Shown here: piece after piece, positions 1-7,719 of the stretch
Position numbering within the stretch: the stretch's first letter is position 1
Layout of the letters: every line of letters begins with the position of its first letter
Origin: Aquabacterium humicola
GTDB taxonomy: Bacteria > Pseudomonadota > Gammaproteobacteria > Burkholderiales > Burkholderiaceae_C
Assembly (NCBI RefSeq): GCF_030167915.1
Contig: NZ_JARGNB010000004.1
Location: 310,001 to 374,000 of the forward strand
Length of the DNA: 64,000 bases
Reading direction: 5' to 3'
The notes under the pieces: generated by a model
What the model was told of the DNA's origin: nothing
Database searches by the model: none
What the model saw: only the letters and a program-made list of their open reading frames with translations
Translations under genes and position numbers: made by a program

Positions 1-145
1 CATCGGCCCGTTCGGCGCCGACCCACGCGCCGTTGATGAAATGGCCGAAGCCCTTGTCGTGGGCGGAGAGCCAGGCCTTGGCCTCGGCATTGCCCTCGGG
101 CGCCGGCGCGTAGTCCATCGTGTCCATGTAGTGCGCGACCGTCAT
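1..145 (-). CDS. Aldehyde dehydrogenase family protein, N-terminal part only
   Basis: Only the first 48 codons are inside the window; the gene runs off the left edge. The start ATG at 143-145 is preceded (reading leftwards) by GGAG eight bases upstream. The peptide starts MTVAHYMDTMDYAPAPEG and continues into FGHFINGAWVGAE, the opening strand pair typical of NAD(P)-dependent aldehyde dehydrogenases. It lies downstream of deoC on the same strand, so it probably oxidises the acetaldehyde released by deoxyribose-phosphate aldolase. That is inference: neither the catalytic Cys/Glu nor the cofactor site is in view. The family call rests on a short stretch plus context. Confidence 0.72.
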   Translation of the reverse strand, partial: MTVAHYMDTMDYAPAPEGNAEAKAWLSAHDKGFGHFINGAWVGAERAD

Positions 146-270
146 GTCAGTTGCTCCAGGGAATTCCGTCGCGTTCAGGACGCGTCGATTGCGAGATAGT
201 GAAGGTCGCCTGGCGGCCCGTTGCGGGCGTTCGCCGTTGCGTGCTTGGGTGTGCACAGGATCAGGCCGGC

Positions 271-374
271 GGGGCGCTCTGTTCCGCTCATGTCCCCCGG
301 GCCGGGCTGCGCTGTGACGTCCCAGGTGGTGCTCGGCCGGCCCTCCTCCTTGACTTCGCTCCACAGAGCGCCCC
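271..374 (+). repeat. Structured repeat, copy 1 (104 bp)
   Basis: Order: terminal stem 271-282, conserved box 1 at 283-304 (22 bp, core CTCATGTCCCCCGGG), unconserved linker 305-333 (29 bp), conserved box 2 at 334-360 (27 bp, core CCTCCTCCTTGACTTCGCT), two bases, then stem partner 363-374. The stem GGGGCGCTCTGT / ACAGAGCGCCCC pairs perfectly. Boxes 1 and 2 match copy 2 exactly in inverted orientation, while the stem sequence differs between copies. Function unknown. Confidence 0.85.
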
Positions 375-439
375 GCCGTCCTGATCCGCCCCGCCCTGGC
401 ATCCGATCGCACGCCGCGGTAGTGCCGAAGCCAAGGACG

Positions 440-546
440 CTGGGTGCCCGGCGTAGCGAAGTCAAGGAGGAGGGCCGGCCGGGATTGAGCCTGAGGCGTA
501 TCAGCGGCGCACGGCCCGGGGGACATGAGCGGAGCCGGGCACCCAG
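440..546 (-). repeat. Structured repeat, copy 2 (107 bp, inverted)
   Basis: Read on the minus strand it has the same architecture as copy 1: stem 534-546, box 1 at 512-533, a 30-bp linker at 482-511 unlike that of copy 1, box 2 at 455-481, two bases, and stem partner 440-452. The stem CTGGGTGCCCGGC / GCCGGGCACCCAG is a different sequence from the copy 1 stem yet also pairs perfectly. Conserved pairing over changed sequence suggests that the fold is what is selected. Confidence 0.85.
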
Positions 547-679
547 TGGCCTTGGCGCGCTCGGTGCTGCCATGCACAGTCCCCGCGTGCGCGCCGGCCT
601 GATCTTGCGCGGTCTACGCACGCGGCACGTGGCGACCGACCGCAACGGGCCGAATGCGGGATTCCACATGCCACCCACG

Positions 680-1732
680 TCACGCCACCCCGTGGCGATT
701 GAACGCGGAATAGCGTCCGGTGACGTGGTGTTCCAGCTGCCGCTCGATGTCCGCCAGCAGGCTCGACGCGCCGACGCGGAAGAGTTCCGGCTCCAGCCAC
801 GGCCGGCCGAGCTCTTCCTTCATCAACACCTGGTACTCGAGCACGTTCTTCGCGGTGCCGATGCCGCCGGCCGGCTTGTAGCCGATGCGCACGCCGGTGC
901 GTTCCTCGTACTCGCGGATCATGCGCAGCATCACCAGCGACACTGGCAAGGTCGCGTTGACCGGCTCCTTGCCGGTGGACGTCTTGATGAAGTCGGCGCC
1001 GGCCATCATGCAGACCATCGACGCCTTCGCCACGTTGCGCAGCGTCTTCAGCTCGCCGGTGGCGAGGATGGCCTTCACATGCGCCTCGCCGCAGGCGGCG
1101 CGGAAGTCGCGCATCTCGTCGTAGAGCTTGCGCCACTGGCCGCCCAGCACATGCTCGCGGCTGATGACGATGTCGATCTCCTGCGCGCCGTCGCGCACCG
1201 AGGCTTCGATCTCCTTGAGCTTCAGCGCATGCGGATTCAGGCCGGCCGGGAAGCCGGTGGACACCGCCGCCACCGGGATGCCCGAGCCTTCGAGCGCGGC
1301 GACCGCGGTGCCGACGAAGCGGTGGTAGACGCAGACCGCACCGGTGGTGATGCGGCGGTCGGCCACGCCCAGCGCCTCGAGCAGATCACTGCGCACCGGC
1401 TGGCGCGCCTTCGCGCACAGGCGCTTCACGCGCTCGGCCGTGTCGTCGCCGGACAGCGTCGTCAGGTCGATGCAGGTGATGGCCTTCAGCAGCCACGCGG
1501 CCTGCGCGTCCTTCTTCACCGAGCGCCGGCCGGCGAGGCCGGCGATGCGGCGCTCGACCGCGGACAGGTTCACCCGCTGGTCGACGAACCAATCCGGATC
1601 GAAGGGCTGGCCGGGGTTGCGCCCGGGCGTCGCGGCGGCAGAGACCCGCGCATCCGCAGCAGGCTGCGGCAGCGCGGTGGAGGGGGCCGCGGCGGCATCG
1701 CGCAGCAGGGGTTTGGCGGAAGCGGCGTTCAT
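680..1732 (-). CDS. deoC: Deoxyribose-phosphate aldolase
   Basis: Cleaves 2-deoxyribose-5-phosphate to acetaldehyde and glyceraldehyde-3-phosphate, a cytosolic class I (Schiff-base) aldolase. At 350 aa it belongs to the long type and carries a low-complexity Ala/Pro N-terminus of about 70 residues. Visible motifs: VSTGFPAGLN; FIKTSTGK near residue 249, holding the Schiff-base lysine; and GYKPAGGI near residue 282, holding the second active-site lysine. The start was set at the ATG of MNAASAKPLL; the frame is open for 38 codons further upstream, but that part would run into the control region. It diverges from the DeoR-type regulator with a 157-bp gap and precedes the aldehyde dehydrogenase. 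Confidence 0.95.
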   Translation of the reverse strand: MNAASAKPLLRDAAAAPSTALPQPAADARVSAAATPGRNPGQPFDPDWFVDQRVNLSAVERRIAGLAGRRSVKKDAQAAWLLKAITCIDLTTLSGDDTAERVKRLCAKARQPVRSDLLEALGVADRRITTGAVCVYHRFVGTAVAALEGSGIPVAAVSTGFPAGLNPHALKLKEIEASVRDGAQEIDIVISREHVLGGQWRKLYDEMRDFRAACGEAHVKAILATGELKTLRNVAKASMVCMMAGADFIKTSTGKEPVNATLPVSLVMLRMIREYEERTGVRIGYKPAGGIGTAKNVLEYQVLMKEELGRPWLEPELFRVGASSLLADIERQLEHHVTGRYSAFNRHGVA

Positions 1733-1818
1733 GCGGCGGCCTCTTTGGAATGCACCGGGCAACCCATCGGGGGTGCTCGGGGAAAGCCCGGCAGGGGGTT
1801 CCGGCCGGCGAGGCCGGG

Positions 1819-1836
1819 ATGTTATTCTAGAAACAT
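1819..1836. promoter_or_regulatory. Candidate DeoR-type operator between deoC and the regulator
   Basis: ATGTTATTCTAGAAACAT has 5-bp inverted ends (ATGTT/AACAT) around a TCTAGA centre. It has the same 18-bp length and outer half-sites as the Escherichia coli deo operator (ATGTTAGAATTCTAACAT, established knowledge). A further TGTTT half-site lies at 1851-1855, inverted relative to AAACA at 1831-1835. This is one of few AT-rich patches in the area and sits between the divergent deoC and deoR-like genes, so it could control both. Confidence 0.55.
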
Positions 1837-1889
1837 TGCCCACCACAATCTGTTTTCCGCGTCACAAGCCGCGGATTGAACACCCCCCG

Positions 1890-2720
1890 ATGTCCACGCC
1901 TTCCGGCACCGCCGCCCGCGCCGCCCGCTGGGACCGGCTGCAGCAGCTGTTCGCCCGCCGCGGCGCGCTGCCGCTGGCCGATGCGGCGGCGGCGCTGAAG
2001 GTCTCGGCGATGACGATCCGGCGTGACCTCGCGGTGCCGGGCGCGCCGCTGGCCTGCCTGGGCGGTTACGTGGTGGCCCCGCTGGCGCCGGCGCCGGCCA
2101 GGGCGGCGCCGCGCTATACGCTGGAGGCCGAGCGCGACCAGCATGCGGACGCCAAGCGCCTGGCCTGCCGCCGGGCGGCCGAGCTGGTGCAGGCCGGCGA
2201 CAGCCTGTTCATCGACTGCGGCACGACGATGGCGCTGTTCGCCGAGAGCCTGCCGCCGGACATCCCGCTCAACGTCGTCTGTTATTCCCTGAACATTGCC
2301 ACGCTGCTGAGCCAGCGCCCGCACACCCAGCTGATGCTGCTGGGCGGGCTGTACCACCCGTCGGCCGCCACCTTCACCGCCGACGAAGGCATCGCCTACC
2401 TGCAGCGCCTGGGCGTCGACAAGGCCTTCATCTCCGCCGCCGGCCTGCATGCCGAGCGGGGCGCGAGCTGCGCGAACTTCCACGAAGTCGCGGTCAAGCA
2501 GGCGGCGATCGCCTGTGCGGCCGAGTCGATCCTCGTCGTCGATCACAGCAAGCTCGGCCGGTTGCGGCCCGCGTTCATCGCGCCGCTGGCCGACTTCTCG
2601 CGCATCATCGTCGGCGGTGCGCCGTCGGCCGCAGCGCGCGCCGCCTTCAAGGGCGTGCCGCTGGACATCGCCGGCGCACGGGCACCGTCTTCTTCATCCC
2701 GCAGGAAAGCCATCGCATGA
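1890..2720 (+). CDS. DeoR/GlpR family transcriptional repressor
   Basis: 276 aa. The N-terminal DeoR winged helix-turn-helix spans about residues 12-60 (LQQLFARRGALPLADAAAALKV, then the family signature MTIRRDLA). The C-terminal two-thirds is the DeoR sugar-phosphate sensor domain, with FIDCGTTMALFAESL, the VCYSLNIA region and SILVVDHSKLG. The likely ligand is deoxyribose-5-phosphate, inferred from the neighbours. Its stop overlaps the nucleoside phosphorylase start (ATGA), so it is the first gene of the rightward operon and probably represses both divergent arms through the site at 1819-1836. Confidence 0.9.
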   Translation: MSTPSGTAARAARWDRLQQLFARRGALPLADAAAALKVSAMTIRRDLAVPGAPLACLGGYVVAPLAPAPARAAPRYTLEAERDQHADAKRLACRRAAELVQAGDSLFIDCGTTMALFAESLPPDIPLNVVCYSLNIATLLSQRPHTQLMLLGGLYHPSAATFTADEGIAYLQRLGVDKAFISAAGLHAERGASCANFHEVAVKQAAIACAAESILVVDHSKLGRLRPAFIAPLADFSRIIVGGAPSAAARAAFKGVPLDIAGARAPSSSSRRKAIA

Positions 2721-3523
2721 GTCTTCAGAACGCCATCGCCGACAGCGCCGCCCGCATCCGCGCCACCGGCCGCAGCCCTCGCCTGGCCATCGTGCTCGGC
2801 TCGGGCTGGGACGGCATCTCGTCGGCGGTCGACGATGCGGTCGACATCCCGTACGGCGAGCTGCCCGCGTTCCCCAAGCTGGCCATCGCCGGCCACGCCG
2901 GCGTGCTGCGCCTGGGCCGCCTCGGCGGTCGTGAGATCGCCCTGCTGCGCGGCCGCAAGCACACCTACGAAAGCGGCGACGCCGCGGCGATGAAAGGCGC
3001 GATCCGCACCCTGGCGGCCATCGGCTGCGGCACGATCGTGCTCACCAATGCCGCCGGCAGCCTGGACGTCGCGATGCGCCCGGGCTCGCTGATGCTGATC
3101 GGCGACCACCTGAACATCGTGCAGCGCACGCCGCTGCACGACGAGCCGGGCAGCGAACGCTTCGTCAACATGGCCGATGCCTACGACCCCGCGCTGCGCC
3201 AGCAGGCGAAGGACGCGGCCGCGGCGGCCGGCATCGCGCTGCACGAAGGTGTCTACGCATGGGTGCTGGGGCCGCAGTTCGAGACGCCGGCCGAGATCCG
3301 CATGCTGCAGCGCCTGGGCGCGCAGGCCGTGGGCATGAGCACGGTGGCCGAGACCATCTTGTGCCGGCATGCCGGGCTGAAGGTGCTGGGCCTGTCGATG
3401 CTGACCAACATGGGTTGCGGCATGGAGGCCGAGGTGCTGAGCCATGCGCACACGCTGAACACCGCCGAGGCCACGTCGCAGACGGCGACGCGCGCGCTGC
3501 AGGCGATCATTCCCGCGCTGTGA
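2717..3523 (+). CDS. Purine-nucleoside phosphorylase (trimeric, PNP/MTAP family)
   Basis: 268 aa, normal for the low-molecular-mass homotrimeric class rather than the hexameric DeoD type. Phosphorolysis of purine (deoxy)nucleosides gives the base and (deoxy)ribose-1-phosphate. Visible: VLGSGWDG near the N-terminus (phosphate loop), GRKHTYES (phosphate-binding His), LTNAAGSL, GPQFETPAEIRM (base-binding Glu), AVGMSTVAE, and LTNMGCGM with the Asn that usually selects 6-oxopurines. Translation is coupled to the upstream regulator by an ATGA overlap. The 5'-nucleotidase gene follows after 25 bp. Confidence 0.93.
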   Translation: MSLQNAIADSAARIRATGRSPRLAIVLGSGWDGISSAVDDAVDIPYGELPAFPKLAIAGHAGVLRLGRLGGREIALLRGRKHTYESGDAAAMKGAIRTLAAIGCGTIVLTNAAGSLDVAMRPGSLMLIGDHLNIVQRTPLHDEPGSERFVNMADAYDPALRQQAKDAAAAAGIALHEGVYAWVLGPQFETPAEIRMLQRLGAQAVGMSTVAETILCRHAGLKVLGLSMLTNMGCGMEAEVLSHAHTLNTAEATSQTATRALQAIIPAL

Positions 3524-3548
3524 ATCACATTCCTGGGAGACCGACACG

Positions 3549-5165
3549 ATGAACACCCCTGCGATCCGGCTCGCCGCCCTGGCCCTGGCCGCGGTGCTCG
3601 CCGGCTGCGCCAGCACGCCTGCGCCGCGCGCGCCGCTGAAGCTGACCATCCTGCACACCAACGACCACCACGGCCGCTTCTGGCCGAACGCCGACGGCGA
3701 GTACGGCATGGCCGCGCGCAAGACGCTGATCGACAGGCTGCGCGCCGAGGTCAAGGCCGGCGGCGGCGAGGTGCTGCTGCTGGACGGCGGCGACGTCAAC
3801 ACCGGTGTGCCCGAGTCGGACCTGCAGGACGCCGAGCCCGACTTCCAGGGCATGAACCGCCTCGGCTACGACGCGATGGCGGTCGGCAACCACGAGTTCG
3901 ACAAGCCGCCGGCGGTGCTGGCCAAGCAGCGTTCGTGGCTGAAGTTCCCGATGCTGGCCGCCAACATCTACAGCGACGGCCAACGTTTGTTCGAGCCCTA
4001 CCGGATCTTCGAACGCGCCGGCTACCGGATCGCCGTGGTCGGCATGACCACGGTGGACACGGCGAAGATGGTGCTGCCGGCCAACATCCGCGGCATCAGC
4101 TTCACGAAGCCCGTGGACGAGGCCTCGAAGCTGGTGCCGGAGCTGCGCGCGAAGGCCGACATGGTGATCGCGGCCACGCACATGGGCCACTACACCGACG
4201 GCAACGCGGGCGTGAACGCCCCGGGCGACGTCGAGATGGCGCGCGCGGTCAAAGGCTTCGACCTGATCGTCGGCGGCCACAGCCAGAACCCCGTGTGCAT
4301 GCTGGCCGAGAACAAGCGCAACGACGCCTACGTGCCTGGCACGCCCTGCGCGCCCGATCGCCAGAACGGCACCTGGATCGTGCAGGCGCACGAGTGGGGC
4401 AAGTACGTCGGCCGCGCCGACTTCGTGATCGACGGCTCGAAGGTCGAGCTGGTGAAGTACGAGCTGGTCCCGGTGAACATGAAGAAGCGTGGGCCCGACG
4501 GCAAGAAGGTGCTGGCGGCCGAGGCCATCGCCGAAGACACCGGGATGAAGGCCTTCCTGCAGCCCTTCCAGGCCAACGGCCAGGCCCGGCTGTCGGTGCC
4601 GGTCGGCTCGTCCGACGGCGTGCTCGACGGCGACCGCGACCGCGTGCGCAAGCAGCCGACCAACCTGGGCACCTTGATCGCCCGCGCGATGATGGACAGG
4701 ACCGGCGCCGACCTCGCGCTGATCAACTCCGGCGGCGTGCGCGACTCGATTCCCGCCGGCTCGATCAGCTACCGCGACGTGCTGAAGGTGCAGCCCTTCG
4801 GCAATACCGTGGCCGTGGTGCAGATGAAGGGCGACGAGCTGCTCAACTTCCTGAAGGCCGCCGCGAAGATGACGCCCGGCGCCGGCGCGTTCCCGCAGAC
4901 CGCCGGCGTGCGCATGGTGATCGAGGCGAACGAGCTGAAGGACGTGCGCATCGGTGGCCAGCCCGTGGATCCGCAGCGCAGCTACCGCCTGGCCGTCACC
5001 AACTTCACCGCCAGCGGCGGCGACGGTTATCCGAAGCTCAACAACCATCCGGGCTACGTCGACTCGGGCTTCAACGACGCCGACGTGCTCAAGGCCTACA
5101 TCGCCGCGCGCAGCCCGCTGAAGGTGGCGGACTACGAGCCGGGCGACATGGTGACGAGGCGCTAG
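3549..5165 (+). CDS. ushA: UshA-type 5'-nucleotidase / metallophosphoesterase lipoprotein
   Basis: 538 aa. A lipoprotein signal peptide (hydrophobic residues 5-17, lipobox LAGC with Cys about residue 20) places it in the cell envelope. The N-terminal dinuclear metal domain shows ILHTNDHHGRF, LLDGGDVNTG, VGNHEFD, AATHMGH and GGHSQNP. The C-terminal substrate domain shows NLGTLIARAM, INSGGVRDSIP and VQPFGNTV. It would dephosphorylate extracellular nucleotides or UDP-sugars to nucleosides that the phosphorylases beside it then split. RBS GGGAGA precedes the ATG; deoA begins four bases after its stop. The symbol is by family resemblance; exact substrates are not readable from sequence. Confidence 0.88.
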   Translation: MNTPAIRLAALALAAVLAGCASTPAPRAPLKLTILHTNDHHGRFWPNADGEYGMAARKTLIDRLRAEVKAGGGEVLLLDGGDVNTGVPESDLQDAEPDFQGMNRLGYDAMAVGNHEFDKPPAVLAKQRSWLKFPMLAANIYSDGQRLFEPYRIFERAGYRIAVVGMTTVDTAKMVLPANIRGISFTKPVDEASKLVPELRAKADMVIAATHMGHYTDGNAGVNAPGDVEMARAVKGFDLIVGGHSQNPVCMLAENKRNDAYVPGTPCAPDRQNGTWIVQAHEWGKYVGRADFVIDGSKVELVKYELVPVNMKKRGPDGKKVLAAEAIAEDTGMKAFLQPFQANGQARLSVPVGSSDGVLDGDRDRVRKQPTNLGTLIARAMMDRTGADLALINSGGVRDSIPAGSISYRDVLKVQPFGNTVAVVQMKGDELLNFLKAAAKMTPGAGAFPQTAGVRMVIEANELKDVRIGGQPVDPQRSYRLAVTNFTASGGDGYPKLNNHPGYVDSGFNDADVLKAYIAARSPLKVADYEPGDMVTRR

Positions 5166-5169
5166 AGCG

Positions 5170-6495
5170 ATGACGATGCTTGCGGTCCAGGTCATCCAGA
5201 CCAAGCGCGACGGTGGCCAGCTGTCGCCCGACGAGATCCAGGCCTTCGTCGACGGTGTCGCGAAGGACACCTGGAGCGAAGGCCAGGTCGCCGCGATGGC
5301 GATGGCGATCTTCCTGCGCGGCATGCAGCGCGACGAGATCGTCGCGCTGACGCGCGCGATGCTGCATTCGGGCGACGTGATGCGCTGGGAGGGCGCGAGC
5401 GCGCTGCCCGGCCCGGTGCTCGACAAACACTCCACCGGCGGCGTCGGCGACAAGGTCAGCCTGATGCTGGCGCCGATCATCGCGGTCTGCGGCGGCGTGG
5501 TGCCGATGGTCTCCGGCCGCGGCCTCGGCCACACAGGCGGCACGCTCGACAAGCTGGAGGCCATTCCCGGCTACCGCATCGACCCGCCGCCGGACGAGCT
5601 GCTGCGCATCCTGCGCGAGGTCGGCTGCGCGATCGTCGGCGCGTCGGCGCGCATCGCCCCGGCGGATCGCCGGCTCTACGGCATCCGCGACGTCACCGGC
5701 ACCGTCGAATCGATCCCGCTGATCACCGCCAGCATCCTGAGCAAGAAGCTCTCGGCGGGGCTGCAGTCGCTGGTCATCGACGTCAAGGTGGGCAACGGCG
5801 CGTTCGCCGATTCGTTGCCGATGGCCCAGGCGCTGGCGACCAGCCTGGTGCAGGTGGCGCAGGCCGCGGGGCTGCCGACCGAAGCGCTGCTGACGGACAT
5901 GAACCAGACGCTCGGCTTCACCGCGGGCAATGCGCTGGAGCTGGTCGAGACGCTGGACTTCCTCGACGGCACGGCGCAGGAGCCGCGGCTGCTGGAGGTG
6001 ACCCTGCAGCTGGCCGCGCGCATGTTGCGGCTGGCGGGCCTGCAGCCGACGCACGACGCGGCGTACGCCGCGGCCAGGGACGCGCTCACCAGCGGCCGTG
6101 CGGCCGAACGCTTCGCGCGCATGGTCGCCGCGCTGGGCGGCCCGGCCGATGTCTTCGCCGCCGGCCGTGCGCTGCCGCCGGCACCGGTGCAGCGCGACTT
6201 CGGCGCACCGCGCGACGGCGTGCTGGCGGCGATGAATACACGCGCCATCGGCCACGCCATCGTCGCGCTCGGCGGCGGACGGCGTCGCGCCAGCGACGTG
6301 ATCGATGCGCGCGTCGGCTTCAGCCACTGCCGGCCGCTCGGCACGGTCTTGAAGGCCGGCGAGCCGCTGCTGCGCATCCACGCAGCCAGCGATGCGGCGG
6401 CGGACGAGGCGGCGGCAACGCTGGCGCGCTGCCTGACGATCGCCGACAGCGCGCCGGCCTTGTCGCCGGTGATCGTCGAAGCGATCACCGGGTAA
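5170..6495 (+). CDS. deoA: Thymidine phosphorylase
   Basis: 441 aa, standard length. It converts thymidine (and deoxyuridine) plus phosphate to the base and deoxyribose-1-phosphate. The family signature is intact near residues 85-120: DKHSTGGVGDKVS (phosphate-binding Lys, Ser and the glycine loop), followed by GRGLGHTGGTLDKLE. Further in are LITASILSKKLSAG and DVKVGNGAF. It is the last gene of the regulator-PNP-ushA-deoA operon. No deoB (phosphopentomutase), which would link deoxyribose-1-phosphate to DeoC, is in the window. Confidence 0.96.
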   Translation: MTMLAVQVIQTKRDGGQLSPDEIQAFVDGVAKDTWSEGQVAAMAMAIFLRGMQRDEIVALTRAMLHSGDVMRWEGASALPGPVLDKHSTGGVGDKVSLMLAPIIAVCGGVVPMVSGRGLGHTGGTLDKLEAIPGYRIDPPPDELLRILREVGCAIVGASARIAPADRRLYGIRDVTGTVESIPLITASILSKKLSAGLQSLVIDVKVGNGAFADSLPMAQALATSLVQVAQAAGLPTEALLTDMNQTLGFTAGNALELVETLDFLDGTAQEPRLLEVTLQLAARMLRLAGLQPTHDAAYAAARDALTSGRAAERFARMVAALGGPADVFAAGRALPPAPVQRDFGAPRDGVLAAMNTRAIGHAIVALGGGRRRASDVIDARVGFSHCRPLGTVLKAGEPLLRIHAASDAAADEAAATLARCLTIADSAPALSPVIVEAITG

Positions 6496-6508
6496 GCCGT
6501 CGCGCACC

Positions 6509-6532
6509 CCCGTCCGGGTGAACCCGGGCGGG
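6509..6532 (+). terminator. Hairpin after deoA
   Basis: Arms 6509-6518 and 6523-6532 pair over ten positions with one G-U, around a TGAA tetraloop. It begins 14 bp after the deoA stop. There is no T tract, so it may be a processing or pausing hairpin rather than a full intrinsic terminator. Confidence 0.45.
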
Positions 6533-6667
6533 CTGGCGGACGGCCGCCACGCGGACCGCCACTCGCGCCCCGTTTCCCGTGCCCCGTCGCAGCGCGCTTC
6601 GCGCCGCGGCGCCGGCTGCCTATCGTGCGCGGCTTGGCAGACCCGCGCCGGCTCCGGCGCCCGCACG

Positions 6668-7228
6668 ATGCAGCTCCTCACCTTGTTCCACCGCGGTACC
6701 CTGTGCTGCGGCCTCGCCGCCCTCGGCCTGGCGGTCGCCAGCGCGTTCGCGCAGCAGCCCAGCGCCCCGGCCGGCGGACCCGCTGTCGGCCCCGGTGTCG
6801 GCCTCGCTGCCGGCCCCGCCGTGGGCGTCATGCAGGCCGGCGGCCCCGCGCAGCCCTCTGCACAACCCGAGGCCGAGATCCAGGCGCTGCTGCAGCGCCA
6901 TGCGCGCGCCTGGTACGAAGGCAACAGCGCCTTGATGGCCTCGACGATCCATCCGCACTACCAGCGCCAGCAGCTGAAGCACACGGCCAACCAGCCGGAC
7001 GCGATGGAGGGCAGCACCGGCCTTGCGCTGCTCGACCAGACCGACCGCGGGTTCGGCCGCAACACCGAGCCGTCGGCGCGCAAGGCCGAGGTCAGCGCGC
7101 TGCAGGTGCAGGGCAGCCTGGCGAGCGCCGTGCTGCAGTTCAACGACCGCAGCGAACGGCTGCAGCTGGTGCGCTGGAACAACCAGTGGCGCGTACTGCA
7201 TGCGGTCAGCGAAGCCGGGGCGCGCTGA
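6668..7228 (+). CDS. Small exported protein with NTF2/SnoaL-like fold (putative)
   Basis: 186 aa. Residues 1-30 form a Sec-type signal peptide ending ASAFAQQ. A low-complexity Gly/Pro/Ala-Val segment follows (about 31-65). The mature part (about 70-186) has AEIQALLQRHARAWYEGNSALMAS at its start and RWNNQWRVLHAVSE at its end, the helix-then-sheet pattern of nuclear-transport-factor-2-like proteins (inference, no catalytic signature). Its TGA shares a base with the ATG of the iron-sulfur subunit (TGATG), so it is translated with the molybdenum hydroxylase and may act with it in the periplasm. The frame is open upstream, but the ATG at 6668 gives the signal peptide. Confidence 0.75.
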   Translation: MQLLTLFHRGTLCCGLAALGLAVASAFAQQPSAPAGGPAVGPGVGLAAGPAVGVMQAGGPAQPSAQPEAEIQALLQRHARAWYEGNSALMASTIHPHYQRQQLKHTANQPDAMEGSTGLALLDQTDRGFGRNTEPSARKAEVSALQVQGSLASAVLQFNDRSERLQLVRWNNQWRVLHAVSEAGAR

Positions 7229-7719
7229 TGAGGTTCACGCTGACCATCAACCAGCGGCCGCAGGCGATCGACGCCGATCCGCAGATGCCACTGCTGTGGG
7301 CGCTGCGCGACCACCTGGGCCTGACCGGCACCAAGTACGGCTGCGGCCAGGGCCTGTGCGGCGCCTGCACCGTGCACCTGGACGGGCAGCCGGCGCGCAG
7401 CTGTCAGACGCCGGTGTCGGCGGTCGGCCAGCGCCGCATCACGACCATCGAAGGCCTGTCGCGCGACGGCGAGCACCCGGTGCAGCAGGCCTGGCGCGCG
7501 CTGCGCGTGCCGCAGTGCGGCTACTGCCAGGGCGGCCAGATGATGGCCTGCGCGGCGCTGCTGCGCACGACGCCGCAGCCCAGCGCCGAGCAGGTGGCCG
7601 ACGCGCTCGCCGGCCACATCTGCCGCTGCGGCACCTACGGCCGCATCAAGCAGGCGGTGCAGCTGGCGGCGAGCCTGCAGGCGAAGCTCGATGCCAACAC
7701 GTCAAAGGTGCGGCCATGA
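7228..7719 (+). CDS. (2Fe-2S) subunit of a molybdenum hydroxylase, IorA-like
   Basis: 163 aa. Small electron-transfer subunit of the xanthine oxidase family, two [2Fe-2S] clusters. Plant-ferredoxin-type cluster: CGQGLCGACTVHLDG and the Cys in ARSCQTP (about residues 38-62). Helical-bundle cluster: CGYCQGGQMM and HICRCGTYGRIKQA (about residues 98-145). It passes electrons from the molybdopterin subunit to an acceptor not encoded here. It overlaps genes at both ends (TGATG, ATGA). Isoquinoline 1-oxidoreductase and aldehyde/nicotinate-type hydroxylases share this two-subunit plan, so the substrate is open. Confidence 0.92.
   Translation: MRFTLTINQRPQAIDADPQMPLLWALRDHLGLTGTKYGCGQGLCGACTVHLDGQPARSCQTPVSAVGQRRITTIEGLSRDGEHPVQQAWRALRVPQCGYCQGGQMMACAALLRTTPQPSAEQVADALAGHICRCGTYGRIKQAVQLAASLQAKLDANTSKVRP

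Larger units (their letters stand above)
146..679. other. 534-bp non-coding gap holding two inverted structured repeats
   Basis: No convincing gene. Frames that stay open here have no ribosome-binding site and no recognisable protein. Most of the gap is two inverted copies of one element (271-374 and 440-546, listed separately), joined by a 65-bp spacer. A further 13-bp inverted match pairs 259-271 with 592-604. The gap separates deoC from the aldehyde dehydrogenase gene, which share a direction, so a transcript through it would fold strongly. Confidence 0.7.
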
